A stretch of 64,000 nucleotides of DNA, taken from assembly GCF_902463975.1 (NCBI RefSeq), contig NZ_CABQHJ010000003.1:40523-104522 (forward strand), given 5' to 3'. This document shows, in pieces, positions 43,298-52,012 of this stretch. Position 1 is the first letter of the stretch. Each line of letters starts with the position of its first letter. A program made the position numbers and the translations under genes. The notes beneath the pieces are model-generated. The model made no database searches. It was not told the origin of the DNA and was given only the letters and a program-made list of their open reading frames with translations. The stretch comes from Phascolarctobacterium_A sp902463975 (lineage in GTDB: Bacteria > Bacillota > Negativicutes > Acidaminococcales > Acidaminococcaceae).

Positions 43298-44560
43298 TTA
43301 ACGCAAATACGCAAGCGCGCTCTGAGCCGCAATAGCGCCGTCATTAGTAGCCGTCACAACCTGACGCAGCACCTTGTCGCACACGTCACCGGCGCCATAC
43401 ACACCAGCAACCGCAGTCGACATATCACTTTTCACAACAAGATAACCCTTGTCATTGGTAATACCCAAATCACGGCAGAACTCTGTAACAGGGTCCGCAC
43501 CGATATACGGGAATACGCCTTTTGCGAGCATCATTTCCGTTGCTCCCGTTTGTTTGTTGAGCACCATGAGGCCCGCAACGCGATTATTTTCGATAATAAC
43601 CTCCTGCGGTACACGCCATGTCAGCACCTCAATCTTCGGATTAGCAGCCACCTTTTCCTGCGTAATCTGCTCAGCGCTGATAACATCACGACGCGCCAGA
43701 ATCGTAACCTTCGACGCAAATTCCGCAAGATACAGCGATTCCTCAAAGGCAGCATTGCCTGCACCCACAATAATTACCGGCTTATTGCGGTAGAACGCCG
43801 CATCGCAGACAGCACAGAAGCTGATGCCGCGGCCGATCATCTCCTGCTCGCCCGGAATATTCAGCAAGCGCTCTACAGTACCGGTGGCGATAATCACAGC
43901 AGGCGCCGTAAACTCCGCCCCGCTTTCGCAGCGCACACGTCGCTCCACACCGTCAACCTCCAGCGCTGCAACCTTCTCATAAAGATAGGACGTGCCTAAG
44001 GCCATCGCCTGCTCATAAATATCGTAGGCCAGCTGGGAGCCGTTGACGTTCTTGATGCCGGGCCAGTTTTCAATCTCAAAGGTTTTTATCAGCTTACCGC
44101 CGGGAGCAAAGGATTCCAGCACCAAAGTCTTCAAGCCAGCACGACGCGCATAAACGGCTGCCGTCAGACCGGCAGCACCGCCGCCGATAATAATCAGGTC
44201 ATAGCTTTTATCGGGAGCCTGCTCCACCGGCGGCTCGTTGCCCAACAGCTTTTCCAGTCTTGCCTGCAGGCGCTCCTTCGGCAGAAAGCCGGCATAGCGC
44301 GAAGCAACCTCGCCGTTTTTGATAAAGAACAGACCGGGAATAATGGTTATATCCATCTCCTCCGTCAGCTCAGGCTCCTTGTCTATATCAATCTTGACGA
44401 TGTCTATGCGCTCGCCCATCTCCTTGTCAATATCCTCCAGCACATAGCTGAGCATCTTACAAGGACCGCACCAGGTCGCATAAAAATCTGCCAGAAAGGT
44501 TTTCTTTTCGGCCAGCATCTGCTTGAACTCTGCAGCCGTCGGGTTTACAATAATCGCCAT
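43298..44560 (-). CDS. Thioredoxin-thioredoxin reductase fusion protein
   Basis: A 420-residue fusion. Residues 1-105 are a thioredoxin with the active site WCGPCK near residue 30. Residues about 115-420 are a flavoprotein of the thioredoxin reductase family, with the FAD motif IIIGGGAAGLTAAVYARRAG, the redox pair CAVC (usual CATC) near residue 250, a second dinucleotide motif VGAGNAAFEE, and GVYGAGDV near the C-terminus. The order, Trx first, is the reverse of the Mycobacterium leprae fusion. The NADPH-binding GxGxxA plus basic pattern is not clear (LARRDVIS), so the electron donor could be ferredoxin, which the neighbouring gene would supply. Confidence 0.9.
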   Translation of the reverse strand: MAIIVNPTAAEFKQMLAEKKTFLADFYATWCGPCKMLSYVLEDIDKEMGERIDIVKIDIDKEPELTEEMDITIIPGLFFIKNGEVASRYAGFLPKERLQARLEKLLGNEPPVEQAPDKSYDLIIIGGGAAGLTAAVYARRAGLKTLVLESFAPGGKLIKTFEIENWPGIKNVNGSQLAYDIYEQAMALGTSYLYEKVAALEVDGVERRVRCESGAEFTAPAVIIATGTVERLLNIPGEQEMIGRGISFCAVCDAAFYRNKPVIIVGAGNAAFEESLYLAEFASKVTILARRDVISAEQITQEKVAANPKIEVLTWRVPQEVIIENNRVAGLMVLNKQTGATEMMLAKGVFPYIGADPVTEFCRDLGITNDKGYLVVKSDMSTAVAGVYGAGDVCDKVLRQVVTATNDGAIAAQSALAYLR

Positions 44561-44607
44561 TTACATCAGGCCTCCTTTGCAATGAAGTATTTGTAGTTAA
44601 TCTTATA

Positions 44608-45372
44608 TCAGTGATGTCCGCCGCAGCCATGCTCGCCACAGGTGTGACCTTCGCCGTGCTCACCGTGGTGATTGCATTTAACAGCGGGGTTGTAGTCCAA
44701 ATTGCCTGCCAGCAAAGCCTCTACCGCTGCGTCTGCGCTGCCGCTTACGCCACCATACAGCTTAATGCCTGCAGCAGCCAAAGCCATCTGCGCACCGCCG
44801 CCGATACCGCCGCAAATCAGAACGTCTGCATTCAGCGCGGTCAAAACACCTGCCAAAGCACCATGACCTTGGCCGTTGGTATCCACAACCTCGGACGCAA
44901 CAACTTTGCCGTCCTGCACGTCATAAACCTTAAACTCCTCAGTATGTCCGAAATGTTGAAAAATCTCTCCGTTAGCGTAGGTTACTGCAATTCTCATAAT
45001 ATCTTCTCCCTTTTCCTTGTATTTTTCATATAATTTTTGCTTAAAGCAATCCACGCAGCCACAGCCTGTAGTGCTGCCGTTACAGAGACGGAAATCGCCG
45101 CCTTCGATACGCAGCGGCCGTCCTTCCACAACAAAATCTGCCAGCTTCTTGCGCGCTGTTTCGTAAATGCGCTGCACCGTAGTCCGCGCAATCTGCATAA
45201 AGGCCGCACACTGCTCCTGACTCATACCGCGCCTGTCAATCAGGCGTATCGCTTCGTATTCGTCAACAGTCAGAACAATCGGTTCCTGCTCTTGCGCATT
45301 ATTATTTTGCGGCAAAAACTCCAGCATTTGCGGATAATGGCAAACCTTTCTGCATTTCACTTTCCTAGGCAT
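44608..45372 (-). CDS. DUF134 DNA-binding protein fused to a NifX/dinitrogenase-cofactor-type domain
   Basis: A 254-residue two-part protein. Residues 1-100 are DUF134 (UPF0251), with a sigma-like helix-turn-helix (MSQEQCAAFMQIARTTVQRI). Then come cysteines CGCVDC and a NifX/NifB-associated domain (MRIAVTYANGEIFQHFGHTE, LICGGIGGGAQMALAAAGI). The last 25 residues are rich in His, Cys and Glu (CNHHGEHGEGHTCGEHGCGG) and look like a metal-binding tail. It may sense a metal or a cluster and control the redox operon it heads. A GAGGGGG site precedes the ATG. Confidence 0.88.
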   Translation of the reverse strand: MPRKVKCRKVCHYPQMLEFLPQNNNAQEQEPIVLTVDEYEAIRLIDRRGMSQEQCAAFMQIARTTVQRIYETARKKLADFVVEGRPLRIEGGDFRLCNGSTTGCGCVDCFKQKLYEKYKEKGEDIMRIAVTYANGEIFQHFGHTEEFKVYDVQDGKVVASEVVDTNGQGHGALAGVLTALNADVLICGGIGGGAQMALAAAGIKLYGGVSGSADAAVEALLAGNLDYNPAVKCNHHGEHGEGHTCGEHGCGGHH

Positions 45373-45395
45373 CTGATTTCCCCCTCTCTAAATCC

Positions 45396-45424
45396 ATTAT
45401 ATAAGTGAAACGGGCATATGTCAA
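45396..45424 (-). promoter_or_regulatory. Consensus promoter of the redox operon
   Basis: On the minus strand TTGACA (45424-45419) and TATAAT (45401-45396) are exactly 17 bases apart, the best match to consensus in the window. Confidence 0.88.
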
Positions 45425-45449
45425 TTATATATTTTTTTGACATATGCCC
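45412..45449. promoter_or_regulatory. 12-bp inverted repeat overlapping the -35 box (putative operator)
   Basis: GGGCATATGTCA (45412-45423) and TGACATATGCCC (45438-45449) are perfect inverted copies 14 bases apart. One arm covers the -35 box of the redox operon promoter, so a dimeric regulator bound there would block or modulate transcription. The DUF134 protein encoded just downstream is the natural candidate. Confidence 0.7.
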
Positions 45450-45475
45450 ATTTAAATTTTACACCAGCAAATATT

Positions 45476-45994
45476 CTATTTTTCTTCCAGATAAAATTCC
45501 CACGCACAGCCGTCAGGACTTTCCGTACAATCAGGGAAGCAGCTCAGGCAACGGCATTTAATGCGCGCGTCAATCGTAGCTGCAAAACCGCTGTACTCAT
45601 AAATGCCTACCGACTTGCAAGGGTGATACGGCATTCCCTTGCGGATGCGTGCCGTCTGCACACGGCAATCATGATTGCGATAAACGAGCCTGTTGCCGTC
45701 GTGAATACATTCATGCTCATTCAGATTACCATAAAAGCGATAATGCAGCGCCTGCTCTAATCCCTCAAGTCCAGGATTTTCCGGCAGCTGCAAAAACTCC
45801 TTGATGCGCTTGGCTTCGATAACGGTAAAGCGCTTCCACGCCTCCTCATCATGGTACATGGCCTCCGCCATGCCGAATTTGCCTTCAATCGACTGAAACC
45901 AGACGCCGTCATGCGCCAGCCAGTTTTTCGCATAAAGCTCTATCAGCTCCAAAAGCTGTTCTTTGCTCAGCTCCGCAAGATATTTGTTGTACAT
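45476..45994 (-). CDS. Conserved cysteine-containing protein (DUF6125-like)
   Basis: A 172-residue soluble protein. The ATG at 45994 follows AAGGAGG at 9 bases; an upstream in-frame start lacks a site. It contains KNWLAHDGVWFQSIEGKFGM near residue 24 and a C-terminal cluster of cysteines (CRVQTARIRKG, CRCLSCFPDC) that could bind a metal. I believe it is the family some databases call DUF6125, but that is from memory. The function is unknown. Confidence 0.65.
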   Translation of the reverse strand: MYNKYLAELSKEQLLELIELYAKNWLAHDGVWFQSIEGKFGMAEAMYHDEEAWKRFTVIEAKRIKEFLQLPENPGLEGLEQALHYRFYGNLNEHECIHDGNRLVYRNHDCRVQTARIRKGMPYHPCKSVGIYEYSGFAATIDARIKCRCLSCFPDCTESPDGCAWEFYLEEK

Positions 45995-46138
45995 GATGCA
46001 TAACCTCCTTTGTGGGGGGGAATTGATGATAAAAGAAATGCACAAAACTTACTGCCATCAACACCAAGCTTCAAAGACAGTAAATTCTTTTGATTATATT
46101 CTAATCAATGTTTTTTCTTCTATTCACACTCCATTTTC

Positions 46139-47674
46139 TTAAAGATTAATTTTCCAATAACCTTTACGATTAGAGCCAATTCTTTCTATAATGCCCTTAT
46201 CCTTTAGTTTTCGCATTAATCTAGATACAGCAGATCGACTAAAATCAAGTTGCTGTGCTATATCTCTAACAATAATTTGAGGACTGGTTTGCAAAACTTT
46301 TAATACAGTTTTTTCATCCAATGACAACTTTAAAAGTTCTTCCTGCATATTTTCTTCAGGAGTTTGTCCCGCACTTTGTCCCGACACTTGCTCTGCTTCA
46401 GGAGTTTGTCCCGCGTTTTGTCCCGATATCTGTTCTGTTCCAGGAGTTTGTCCCGCACTTTGTCCCGACACTTGCTCTGCTTTAGTAGTTTGTCCCGCAT
46501 TATGCTTCCTGTAAATATTAAAGCGCAGCTCTGTTCCGCCATCAATAATTTCCAAGTCACCCAAGCCTGCTTCTCGAATCATCTCTGCAATGCGCAGCAT
46601 TCCCGTACCCCAACGCTCAATCAAATGCATATAGCTAAACGCCATTGCCAATGCCTCATTACGCACTTTGGAATAACCTTCTCGCATCTTTTCGATGGTC
46701 TGACCAACAGGCAGCTTACCCGGTGAAGTAATCTCTAAACGATTATCAAAAATCGCCACCTGAATATTTCCATTATCAAGATAGCTGCGATGCACTGCTG
46801 CGTTGATAATAAGCTCTCGTATAGCAGCAGGAGGAATTTCATAAACATCCTGTCTATACAAGCCTTCAATTACAGCGCCAAGATGAATGTTACGCAGTAC
46901 AAAATGATAAGTATCTTCAATAATATCCTGCACCGGTCCTGTAAATTCACGCCTATCTACAAAAACAATACGCCTATTATCTTTAAACACAGCACATTGG
47001 AAAGTACAATGCAAAATATCTGCACCGGTAAGTATAGCGTAAGCATTTGTCGGCACAAGCTTTCCTTCATGCTCAACCAAAATACCCCAAGACACAAGCT
47101 GCTTTGCTGTAACGTCCTTCACCAAAGCCTTTTCCTCATCGCTGTGGCAATTGCGCAAAGCTACCTGTTTCATTTGTCGGCAAAGCTTTTCTATATCAGC
47201 ATCGCTTGTCTGCAAACCAAGACAAACAGTTTTATCAAAAAAGCGATTATTTCCTTCAAACAGCAATTCCTTTACCATTGCTTCATCCGCTAATCTGGTA
47301 GTTCCTGCAACACGCACATAAACACCATGCTGTAACCCTTCAGCAGCAATATAATACGGTCTTTGGCGACCAGCTTCAATATCCACAATAATAATAGTTG
47401 CGCCATCAATTGTCTGCATATAAATATCAGGAATAATCGCAGGCTTGCAGCTATCCGAAATAGCGTTAGCTACGGCATCCATAATTTGGAACGCCTCGTT
47501 CTTGTCAATGCCGACAATTTTTCTCGTATCATCTTCAACACCGATAATAAGCTTGCCACCCTGACCATTCGCAAAAGCAACTATTGTTTTCATGTATTTA
47601 CTGCTTTTAACCGGCAGACTTTCTTTAAACTCTACGTTTTTAGATTCACCTGCAAGAATTTCATCTATTTTCAT
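46139..47674 (-). CDS. AlbA_2/Schlafen-type ATP-binding transcriptional regulator
   Basis: A 511-residue protein with an N-terminal AlbA_2 (Schlafen-like) domain, seen as EFKESLPVKSSKYMKTIVAF and GGKLIIGVEDD, and a HATPase_c_4-type region near residues 280-385 (REL then INAAVHRSYLDNG, ERWGTGMLRI). The last 75 residues form a winged helix (QLDFSRSAVSRLMRKLKDKG). Between them lies a linker of 14-residue repeats, AEQVSGQSAGQTPG and variants. Such proteins are widespread in accessory regions and may be regulators or defence-related; the role is not known. Confidence 0.8.
   Translation of the reverse strand: MKIDEILAGESKNVEFKESLPVKSSKYMKTIVAFANGQGGKLIIGVEDDTRKIVGIDKNEAFQIMDAVANAISDSCKPAIIPDIYMQTIDGATIIIVDIEAGRQRPYYIAAEGLQHGVYVRVAGTTRLADEAMVKELLFEGNNRFFDKTVCLGLQTSDADIEKLCRQMKQVALRNCHSDEEKALVKDVTAKQLVSWGILVEHEGKLVPTNAYAILTGADILHCTFQCAVFKDNRRIVFVDRREFTGPVQDIIEDTYHFVLRNIHLGAVIEGLYRQDVYEIPPAAIRELIINAAVHRSYLDNGNIQVAIFDNRLEITSPGKLPVGQTIEKMREGYSKVRNEALAMAFSYMHLIERWGTGMLRIAEMIREAGLGDLEIIDGGTELRFNIYRKHNAGQTTKAEQVSGQSAGQTPGTEQISGQNAGQTPEAEQVSGQSAGQTPEENMQEELLKLSLDEKTVLKVLQTSPQIIVRDIAQQLDFSRSAVSRLMRKLKDKGIIERIGSNRKGYWKINL
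46355..46497. repeat. 42-bp tandem repeat inside the AlbA_2 gene
   Basis: Three full units and a partial one of 42 bases encode the linker (V/I)SGQ(S/N)AGQTP(G/E) with small changes. The unit length is a multiple of three, so copy-number change would alter linker length without a frameshift. Confidence 0.88.
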
Positions 47675-47696
47675 TCTCTCACCATCCTAACCCCAC

Positions 47697-48782
47697 TCAC
47701 TCCAAGCACCTCTCCACCATCTCTTTCAGCGTATACTCATCAAGATGCTCAAAGAAGAATGCCCGCTTAGGATGCAAAGGCAGCGACTGGCTCACCGCCA
47801 CATTATACTCTGCGCCTTTGGCAAAGTCCGTTGCCAAAAGCTCCGCCTTGTCCTTAACCTGCGCCAGCAATTCCGCTCCGGCTTCACTGTTCACCAGCAC
47901 CAGCGTAACGCCCTTATCATCATCAAATTCCGGGTACTGCTTATCTATTCCCCAATAATCGGCAATCGTGATATCTGCCAGACTGCGCTTGTTATTAAAC
48001 GCGCACTCACCGCAGGACGGACGTATGCTGATATTATTCAGGAACAGGCGCATATAAGTTTCCTGCCTCTTGCTCGCCCCGAAGCGCTGATGCTCGGTAA
48101 AGAACAAGGTCTCTCCCTGCTTCCATCCCTTCGCCTTATCGCGAAACTTTACCTGCACAACAGGCTCGCCTGCCTCCTGCGCCAGCTCCTGCAAATGCTT
48201 TTGGTAAACCTTGGGACTCGGCACACCATGACAGATAACATCAACCGTAAAGAGATTTACAGACGGCTTCACCAGATACCGCTTCAAACCGGCAATCTGG
48301 CAAGGCGTACCGCTGAACAGAACTTTTCTGCCTGCACGCAAAATTTGCCGTACCTCGCTGTAAATCCTGCCAATTTTGCTCTGCACATACTTCGAGCCGC
48401 GCAGCTTAGGCAACTCGGCAAGGTTATCCACCAGCACATGCTGCACATTCAGCTGCTCATCCAGCGCCGCGCCGACCACAACGCCTCCCTGCTGCAGGAT
48501 TTCTTCGGCAAAAAGCGTAAACATTCCTCCGCTGGAGCTGGTAAAGCGCACTGCATCATCGTTATTCTTTGCGCCATACACAGCAAGCAGCTCATGCTGC
48601 TGAGGTTTGTGCAGCATAGGGCAGACATTTTCACATAAACCGCAATCCATGCACATTTCTTCGTTGATTTTGGGATACAAAAAGCCTTCCTCGTCCGCAG
48701 TCATTTTTATACAGCCACGCGGGCAAATATTAGCGCAGGCACTGCAGCCTGTACAGTTTTGTTTACTGCTCAGCTCAATCAT
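47697..48782 (-). CDS. F420H2 dehydrogenase/FrhB-like protein with two ferredoxin motifs
   Basis: A 361-residue protein. The N-terminus has two 4Fe-4S motifs, CTGCSACANICP near residue 10 and CMDCGLCENVCP near residue 44. The rest is the FrhB/FdhB N- and C-terminal domains (RFTSSSGGMFT, GTPCQIAGLKRYL). In Bacteria this family is often found in polysaccharide or cell-surface gene sets, where the substrate is unknown; F420 use is not implied. GGGAGG precedes the ATG. Confidence 0.88.
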   Translation of the reverse strand: MIELSSKQNCTGCSACANICPRGCIKMTADEEGFLYPKINEEMCMDCGLCENVCPMLHKPQQHELLAVYGAKNNDDAVRFTSSSGGMFTLFAEEILQQGGVVVGAALDEQLNVQHVLVDNLAELPKLRGSKYVQSKIGRIYSEVRQILRAGRKVLFSGTPCQIAGLKRYLVKPSVNLFTVDVICHGVPSPKVYQKHLQELAQEAGEPVVQVKFRDKAKGWKQGETLFFTEHQRFGASKRQETYMRLFLNNISIRPSCGECAFNNKRSLADITIADYWGIDKQYPEFDDDKGVTLVLVNSEAGAELLAQVKDKAELLATDFAKGAEYNVAVSQSLPLHPKRAFFFEHLDEYTLKEMVERCLE

Positions 48783-48951
48783 GTGTTTAACCTCCCTGTT
48801 GCCATAGCCTTGTTGCAGCTTATATTTCAGTATAATACTCTGCTTAAGTGATTTTTCTTTTATTATATCACAAATAGGCTTTCTTGCTTACACTATCTGC
48901 GAGTTTATCAGCAGGCGCCGACACTGCTTGACAGCGCAATTTCTAGCGCAC

Positions 48952-48999
48952 AAAAACAGAGCTGACTTTTGCAATTCGCCAAAGTCAGCTCTTATTTTT
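48952..48999 (-). terminator. Terminator after the UvrA2-like gene
   Basis: On the minus strand GAGCTGACTTT and AAAGTCAGCTC form an 11-bp stem followed by a TGTTTTT tract, 28 bases past the stop at 49028. Confidence 0.88.
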
Positions 49000-49027
49000 T
49001 ACTATTCTCTTGTCACTACAAGCGCAA

Positions 49028-51511
49028 TCACAAAAATCTGCCGGTAATGCTGTTTGCGTTTGCCTTAATCTCCGCCGGCGTTCCGCAGGCCACAATGCGT
49101 CCGCCTGCATCACCGCCGCCGGGTCCCATGTCAATAATATAGTCAGCGTTACGGATAACGTCCAGATCATGCTCAATGACGATAACCGTTGCCCCATTAT
49201 CCAAAAGTGCCTGAAAAACCTCCAGCAGCACCTGCACATCCAGAGGATGCAGACCAATCGAAGGCTCATCAAAGACAAAGACGGAATCATGCTGCGTCCT
49301 GCCGATTTCGCTGGCCAGCTTTAAGCGCTGCGCCTCACCGCCCGACAATCCCGGAGTTTCCTCGCCCAGCGTTAAATAACCAAGGCCCAGCTGACGCAGA
49401 ACGTTCAGCTTTTGACTGATGCCTTTCATGTTTTTGCAAAAACCTATGGCAGTGTTTACGTCCATCGCCATCAGCTCCGGCAGCGAAGCACTCTCCCCCG
49501 CCTCGTTCGTCAGCCTGATATCGTAGGCCGCCTTCGCGTACCGCGAACCGCGGCAGTCCGGGCAGGGTATATCCACGTCAGGTAAAAACTGTACGTCTAA
49601 ACTGACAATGCCTGTTCCATCACAGCCAGGGCAACGAAGCGAGCCTGTATTATACGAAAAAGCACCTGCCTTATATTCATGCGCTTTAGCTTCTGGCAAT
49701 TTGGCGTAGAGCTTACGCAAATCATCATGAATGCCTGCATAGGTAGCCACAGTAGAACGAACATTAATTCCGATAGGCGTAGCATCAATTAGCTTAACGT
49801 GCTCAATCCCCTCAGCGTTAACGGCACGGATATGCTCCGGCAGCGCCTTGCCGTCAATCGCCGCAGCCAGCGCAGGAACAAGGCTTTCCAAAACCATTGT
49901 GGTTTTACCGGAACCCGATACACCGGTAACAACCGTCAGCCTGCCCTTCGGAATATCTATCTCCAATGGTTTAACGGTATGAATTTGCGCGGTAGCAAGA
50001 TGAATGGTGCCGTCAGCAAACAGCTCCTGCTTCTGAGCGCAGCTTTTCCGTTTTGCCGCTGCCTTTCCGGCAAGGAACGGACCGATTTGCGAAGCAGGAT
50101 TTGCTTCTATCTCCGCTATCGTTCCCTGCGCAATTACATGGCCGCCGCCGGAGCCTGCCTGCGGTCCCATTTCCACGAGCCAGTCTGCCTCCTGCAAAAT
50201 CTGCGTATCATGGTCCACAAGGATTACAGAGTTGCCGTCTACCACCAGGTCATGCATCACACCGGTAAGGCCCACAATATTTGACGGATGCAGACCGATG
50301 GACGGCTCATCCAAAACATAAAGAACTCCGGTAGTACGGTTGCGGACAGCACGCGCCAGCTGCATCCGCTGCCGCTCTCCGGTGGAGAGCGTAGCAGCGG
50401 AGCGGTCAAGCGTAAGATAACCGAGTCCCAAGTCCAGCAGACGTTTTGCAGTGCCGGTAAATGCTTCACAGATGCGTTCCGCCATCGGGCGCATTGCCTC
50501 CGGCAAGCTTGGCGGAACACGCTGCACCCATGATACCAGCTGCACCAGTGTCATTTGACAGGCCTCAGCCAGCGAAATCCCCAACAGCTTCGGCGCACGC
50601 GCAGCTGCGGAAAGACGCGTACCGTGGCAGTCGGGGCAGATATCTTCCTTCAAAAACTTTTCTACGCGCTTCATGCCCTTTTCATCTTTTACCTTAGACA
50701 ACGCATTTTCGACTGTATAAACAGCGTTGAAGTAGGTAAAATCAAGCTCGGCAAAATCGTTGGAATTGCTTTTCTTGGGATGGTAGAGAATATGCTTCTT
50801 TTCCGCAGGACCGTGATAAACGATATCCTTCTCCTGCTCCGTCAGCTCGCAAAACGGTACATCTATGCGCACGCCCATCTCCTTGCAGACATCAGTCATC
50901 AGCGACCACATCAGGCTGTTCCACGGCGCAACTGCACCTTGTTCGATTGTAAGCGATTCATCAGGCACCAGCGTGCTTAAATCTACCGTGCGGACGCTGC
51001 CGGTACCGCCGCAGGTTTTGCAGGCCCCCTGCGAATTGAAGGCCAGTTCCTCGGCAGACGGCGCATAAAACTGCGCGCCGCACTCCGGGCAGGTCAGCTT
51101 CTTGCCTGCAGCAACCAAAAGCGTCGGCTCCAAATAATGTCCGTTGGGACAGCGATGGCTGGCAAGACGCGAATACATAAGACGCAAGCTGCTCAGTAAT
51201 TCCGTGCCTGTGCCGAAGGTACTGCGAATCCCCGGCACACCGGAGCGCTGGTGCAGCGCCAAGGCCGCAGGAACATACAGCACTTCATCTACGGAAGCCT
51301 TGGCAGCCTGCGTCATGCGTCGGCGCGTATATGTCGAAAGCGCCTCCAGATAGCGGCGTGAACCTTCGGCGTACAGCACGCCAAGCGCCAGGGATGATTT
51401 GCCGGATCCGGATACACCCGCAATGCCGACGATTTTTCCCAAGGGAATATCTATATCAATATTTTTCAGATTGTGGACCTTAGCGCCACGAATAAGCATT
51501 TTATCAATCAT
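49028..51511 (-). CDS. UvrA2-like ABC ATPase
   Basis: An 827-residue UvrA paralogue with two ABC modules. The first has GVSGSGKSSLALGVLYAEGS near residue 33, and the second has TGVSGSGKTTMVLESL near residue 530. Signature motifs are LSTGERQRMQLAR and LSGGEAQRLKLA, and zinc CxxC pairs occur near residues 134 and 635. It is about 110 residues shorter than housekeeping UvrA, as in UvrA2 proteins that lack the UvrB-binding domain. UvrA2 proteins are linked to DNA-damage tolerance or drug resistance in some bacteria. A true uvrA is presumably elsewhere. AGGAG precedes the ATG. Confidence 0.88.
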   Translation of the reverse strand: MIDKMLIRGAKVHNLKNIDIDIPLGKIVGIAGVSGSGKSSLALGVLYAEGSRRYLEALSTYTRRRMTQAAKASVDEVLYVPAALALHQRSGVPGIRSTFGTGTELLSSLRLMYSRLASHRCPNGHYLEPTLLVAAGKKLTCPECGAQFYAPSAEELAFNSQGACKTCGGTGSVRTVDLSTLVPDESLTIEQGAVAPWNSLMWSLMTDVCKEMGVRIDVPFCELTEQEKDIVYHGPAEKKHILYHPKKSNSNDFAELDFTYFNAVYTVENALSKVKDEKGMKRVEKFLKEDICPDCHGTRLSAAARAPKLLGISLAEACQMTLVQLVSWVQRVPPSLPEAMRPMAERICEAFTGTAKRLLDLGLGYLTLDRSAATLSTGERQRMQLARAVRNRTTGVLYVLDEPSIGLHPSNIVGLTGVMHDLVVDGNSVILVDHDTQILQEADWLVEMGPQAGSGGGHVIAQGTIAEIEANPASQIGPFLAGKAAAKRKSCAQKQELFADGTIHLATAQIHTVKPLEIDIPKGRLTVVTGVSGSGKTTMVLESLVPALAAAIDGKALPEHIRAVNAEGIEHVKLIDATPIGINVRSTVATYAGIHDDLRKLYAKLPEAKAHEYKAGAFSYNTGSLRCPGCDGTGIVSLDVQFLPDVDIPCPDCRGSRYAKAAYDIRLTNEAGESASLPELMAMDVNTAIGFCKNMKGISQKLNVLRQLGLGYLTLGEETPGLSGGEAQRLKLASEIGRTQHDSVFVFDEPSIGLHPLDVQVLLEVFQALLDNGATVIVIEHDLDVIRNADYIIDMGPGGGDAGGRIVACGTPAEIKANANSITGRFL

Positions 51512-51561
51512 TTTTCTGCTCCTGTATGAATTAAATCGCTTTTAAAGAAAAAAGAATTTAT

Positions 51562-51753
51562 TCATTTTGCATACTTAAGCAAGGCACGTAACCTTGTATG
51601 CTTCAATGCGGAATTAGTCATAAAAAAGATTCTGCATAACATTAGGACTACATCCGTCATTCCCATCGTCAAATCCTGTAAAAAGTATTCTATCATTCGA
51701 TATCCTATTATATTCCCAAAATCCTTTAAATATAATTGTTTATCATTTTCCAA
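51562..51753 (-). CDS. Doubtful small open frame
   Basis: A possible 63-residue product starting MENDKQLYLKDFGNIIGYRM. The ribosome site (TTGGAAA) is weak, it matches no family I know, and the region looks like decayed accessory DNA. It may be a gene remnant. Confidence 0.25.
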   Translation of the reverse strand: MENDKQLYLKDFGNIIGYRMIEYFLQDLTMGMTDVVLMLCRIFFMTNSALKHTRLRALLKYAK

Positions 51754-51897
51754 AATTCGTCAAGTGCAAAAGCCTAAGTATTTTATAGAACTTATATTTA
51801 AATAGCTTTTCGGAACCAAGAAAAAGATTACCAGTATCTAAATACGTAGCTGACTGTATTAACCGCTTACGAAAATTACGAATACAATACCACATAG

Positions 51898-51934
51898 TTA
51901 AAAGCGGCCTCCCTTATGCCCGAGAAACCGCTTA
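51898..51934 (-). terminator. Terminator of the tetrapyrrole operon
   Basis: On the minus strand AAGCGGTTTCTC pairs with GGGAGGCCGCTT (several G-T pairs) and ends in a TTTTAA tract, about 80 bases past the MerR gene. Confidence 0.65.
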
Positions 51935-52012
51935 TCTCATAGATACCGTAAATAAAACCAACTCATACACTTAGAAATATTTATATATTGTATTATTTTG
52001 CTAGTTCACAAA

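Larger units (their letters stand above)
51512..52012. other. Intergenic region between MerR operon and UvrA2-like gene
   Basis: A 500-base AT-rich region holding a terminator at 51898-51934 and a doubtful small frame at 51562-51753. Nothing else recognised. Confidence 0.5.

Noticed and set aside
46355..46497. CRISPR-like repetition
   Set aside because: The units are adjacent 42-bp coding repeats without spacers and translate as a linker; no CRISPR array is present in the window.
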